Origin: Victivallales bacterium
GTDB lineage: Bacteria; Verrucomicrobiota; Lentisphaeria; Oligosphaerales; Lenti-02
Assembly: GCA_018648945.1 (NCBI GenBank)
Contig: JABGQJ010000491.1
Coordinates: 1-5,990, forward strand
Direction: 5' to 3'
Length of the DNA stretch: 5,990 nt
Position 1 is the first letter of the stretch, and every line of letters starts with the position of its first letter. The notes under the pieces were generated by a model. That model was not told where the DNA came from. It searched no databases and was given only the letters and a program-made list of their open reading frames with translations. This document shows, piece after piece, positions 5,124 through 5,990 of the stretch. The position numbers and the translations under genes are program-made.

Positions 5124-5990
5124 TCACGGCACGAACTGTAGATGCCCCAGGCTCTCATCAACGGAGAGAGAGAAACGCGCACCAACGGGCAGGCTGAAGG
5201 AGGGGAAGGCATGCCCGAACTCCAAGCCGCTGGCGACGGGCCCCGGCATGCGGGTCGCGAAATCCGCGAGCACTCCCGGCAGCCATTCGGCATCCTCCGT
5301 CTCCGAGAACTGGGCAAAGACCAGCCCGGCCAGTTTGCCGAGAACTCCCGCCTGATCGAGTTGGTGCAGATAGCGGTCAACGCGATAGGCCGCCTCGCCA
5401 ATGTCCTCCAGGACCAGAATGGTCCCGGCGAAATCGGGGAAATGCCGCGTCCCGGCGAGGGATGCCAGCACGGACAAGTTTGCGGGGACCAAAGGCCCCG
5501 TGTCCTGCCCCGGCCGTAGGCAGGTGAGGCCGCTGAAGGTCTGGGGTTGCCCGCACAATGCCATCCGTAGCGAGTCGTAGACTCCAGTCAGGGCCGTCAC
5601 TCCTTCCCCGTCGGCGGGAATGCGACCCAAATCGCCGGCAACCATGGGCCCGAACACGCCACGCCGGTAGCCATGGCCAAATGCCGCCGCGTGCAGCGCG
5701 GTCAGGTCGCTGTAGCCGACGAGCGGCAGATCGCGCGCCACGAAGAGGTCCCAGTCGAGTCCATCGAGCAGGCGCGCGCACCCATAGCCCCCGCGGGCCG
5801 CGAGTAGGAGATCCACCTTGGGATCTGCCAACAGCTCGTGCAACCGCTGAAGGCGCAGCGCGTCCGGCCCCGCCAGGAAGCGCTCCCGGGGGTCGTCGTG
5901 GCCGGGATAGACAACGTCCAGTCCCCAGTCCCGCAACCGAGACAACCCCCGTCCCAACCGGTCGGGATCGGGCACGCCGGCCGGAGCAAA
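5124..5990 (-). CDS. Muramoyltetrapeptide LD-carboxypeptidase, peptidase family S66 (5' partial)
   Basis: LD-carboxypeptidases remove the terminal D-alanine from murein tetrapeptides during cytoplasmic peptidoglycan recycling. The frame is open to the right edge. Upstream of an in-frame GTG at 5975 the codons read F-A-P-A-G, matching the conserved VAPAG-like start of the family, so the true start lies roughly ten or more residues outside. Numbered from that GTG, the S66 hallmarks are: ARGGYGCARLL (60-70); GYSD with nucleophile Ser89; NLSVLASLAGT (166-176); LEDIGE with Glu190; and EFGHAFPSFSLPVG with His255. The Ser-Glu and Glu-His spacings (101 and 65) are close to those of Pseudomonas aeruginosa LdcA (102 and 68), so the catalytic triad appears intact. 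The glycine usual before the NLS motif is replaced (PANLS). It is the first gene of the minus-strand block in view, 168 nt ahead of barrel B. Confidence 0.92.
   Translation of the reverse strand, partial: FAPAGVPDPDRLGRGLSRLRDWGLDVVYPGHDDPRERFLAGPDALRLQRLHELLADPKVDLLLAARGGYGCARLLDGLDWDLFVARDLPLVGYSDLTALHAAAFGHGYRRGVFGPMVAGDLGRIPADGEGVTALTGVYDSLRMALCGQPQTFSGLTCLRPGQDTGPLVPANLSVLASLAGTRHFPDFAGTILVLEDIGEAAYRVDRYLHQLDQAGVLGKLAGLVFAQFSETEDAEWLPGVLADFATRMPGPVASGLEFGHAFPSFSLPVGARFSLSVDESLGHLQFVP

Noticed and set aside
5111..5132. GTGCC/GGCAC inverted repeat around the LD-carboxypeptidase stop as a terminator
   Set aside because: It has only 5 bp with a 12-base loop, overlaps the coding end and has no T-run; likely chance.

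Overview
The window is GC-rich (roughly 60-65% by eye) bacterial DNA carrying five protein-coding genes. Two of them run off the window edges. A diderm (Gram-negative type) cell envelope is indicated by two Sec-exported proteins that look like outer-membrane beta-barrels ending in an aromatic residue, a lipoprotein with a lipobox, and a peptidoglycan LD-carboxypeptidase. The combination of parallel beta-helix, chitobiase C-terminal-like and lectin-like domains in the first gene is common in large genomes of Planctomycetota, Armatimonadota, Hydrogenedentota and relatives. The taxonomic guess is an inference and is weak.

Layout. From the left edge to 1676 (+ strand) is the 3' part of a large secreted right-handed beta-helix protein. 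Its stop codon directly abuts the stop codon of the first gene of a convergent block. Everything else is on the minus strand, in transcription order: an LD-carboxypeptidase (5990-5124, 5' end outside the window), a barrel-like protein B (4955-3939), its tandem paralogue A (3653-2739), and a lipoprotein with a permuted papain-like YiiX/C92-type fold (2663-1677). No tRNA, rRNA, CRISPR array or insertion sequence is visible.

The centre of interest is a tandem duplication, about 1.0-1.1 kb per copy, of one unit: ribosome binding site, exported barrel gene, 21-nt spacer, strong hairpin. By hand count the two proteins share about 136 of 208 residues (65%) without a gap over the C-terminal two thirds, but their regions after the signal peptide are very different. 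The 3' hairpins are retained with one compensatory base-pair change, which argues that the RNA fold is functional.

Working together (inference): the minus-strand genes form an envelope-themed cluster, with peptidoglycan peptide trimming in the cytoplasm (LD-carboxypeptidase), two surface or outer-membrane barrels, and a membrane-anchored hydrolase. A promoter candidate lies before barrel B. Barrel A may have its own leader or may be read from upstream. The lipoprotein gene starts only 20 nt after barrel A's hairpin, so it probably depends on read-through. I see no clear evidence of a defence, mobile or otherwise exotic system. The barrel pair is the least explained part of the window.
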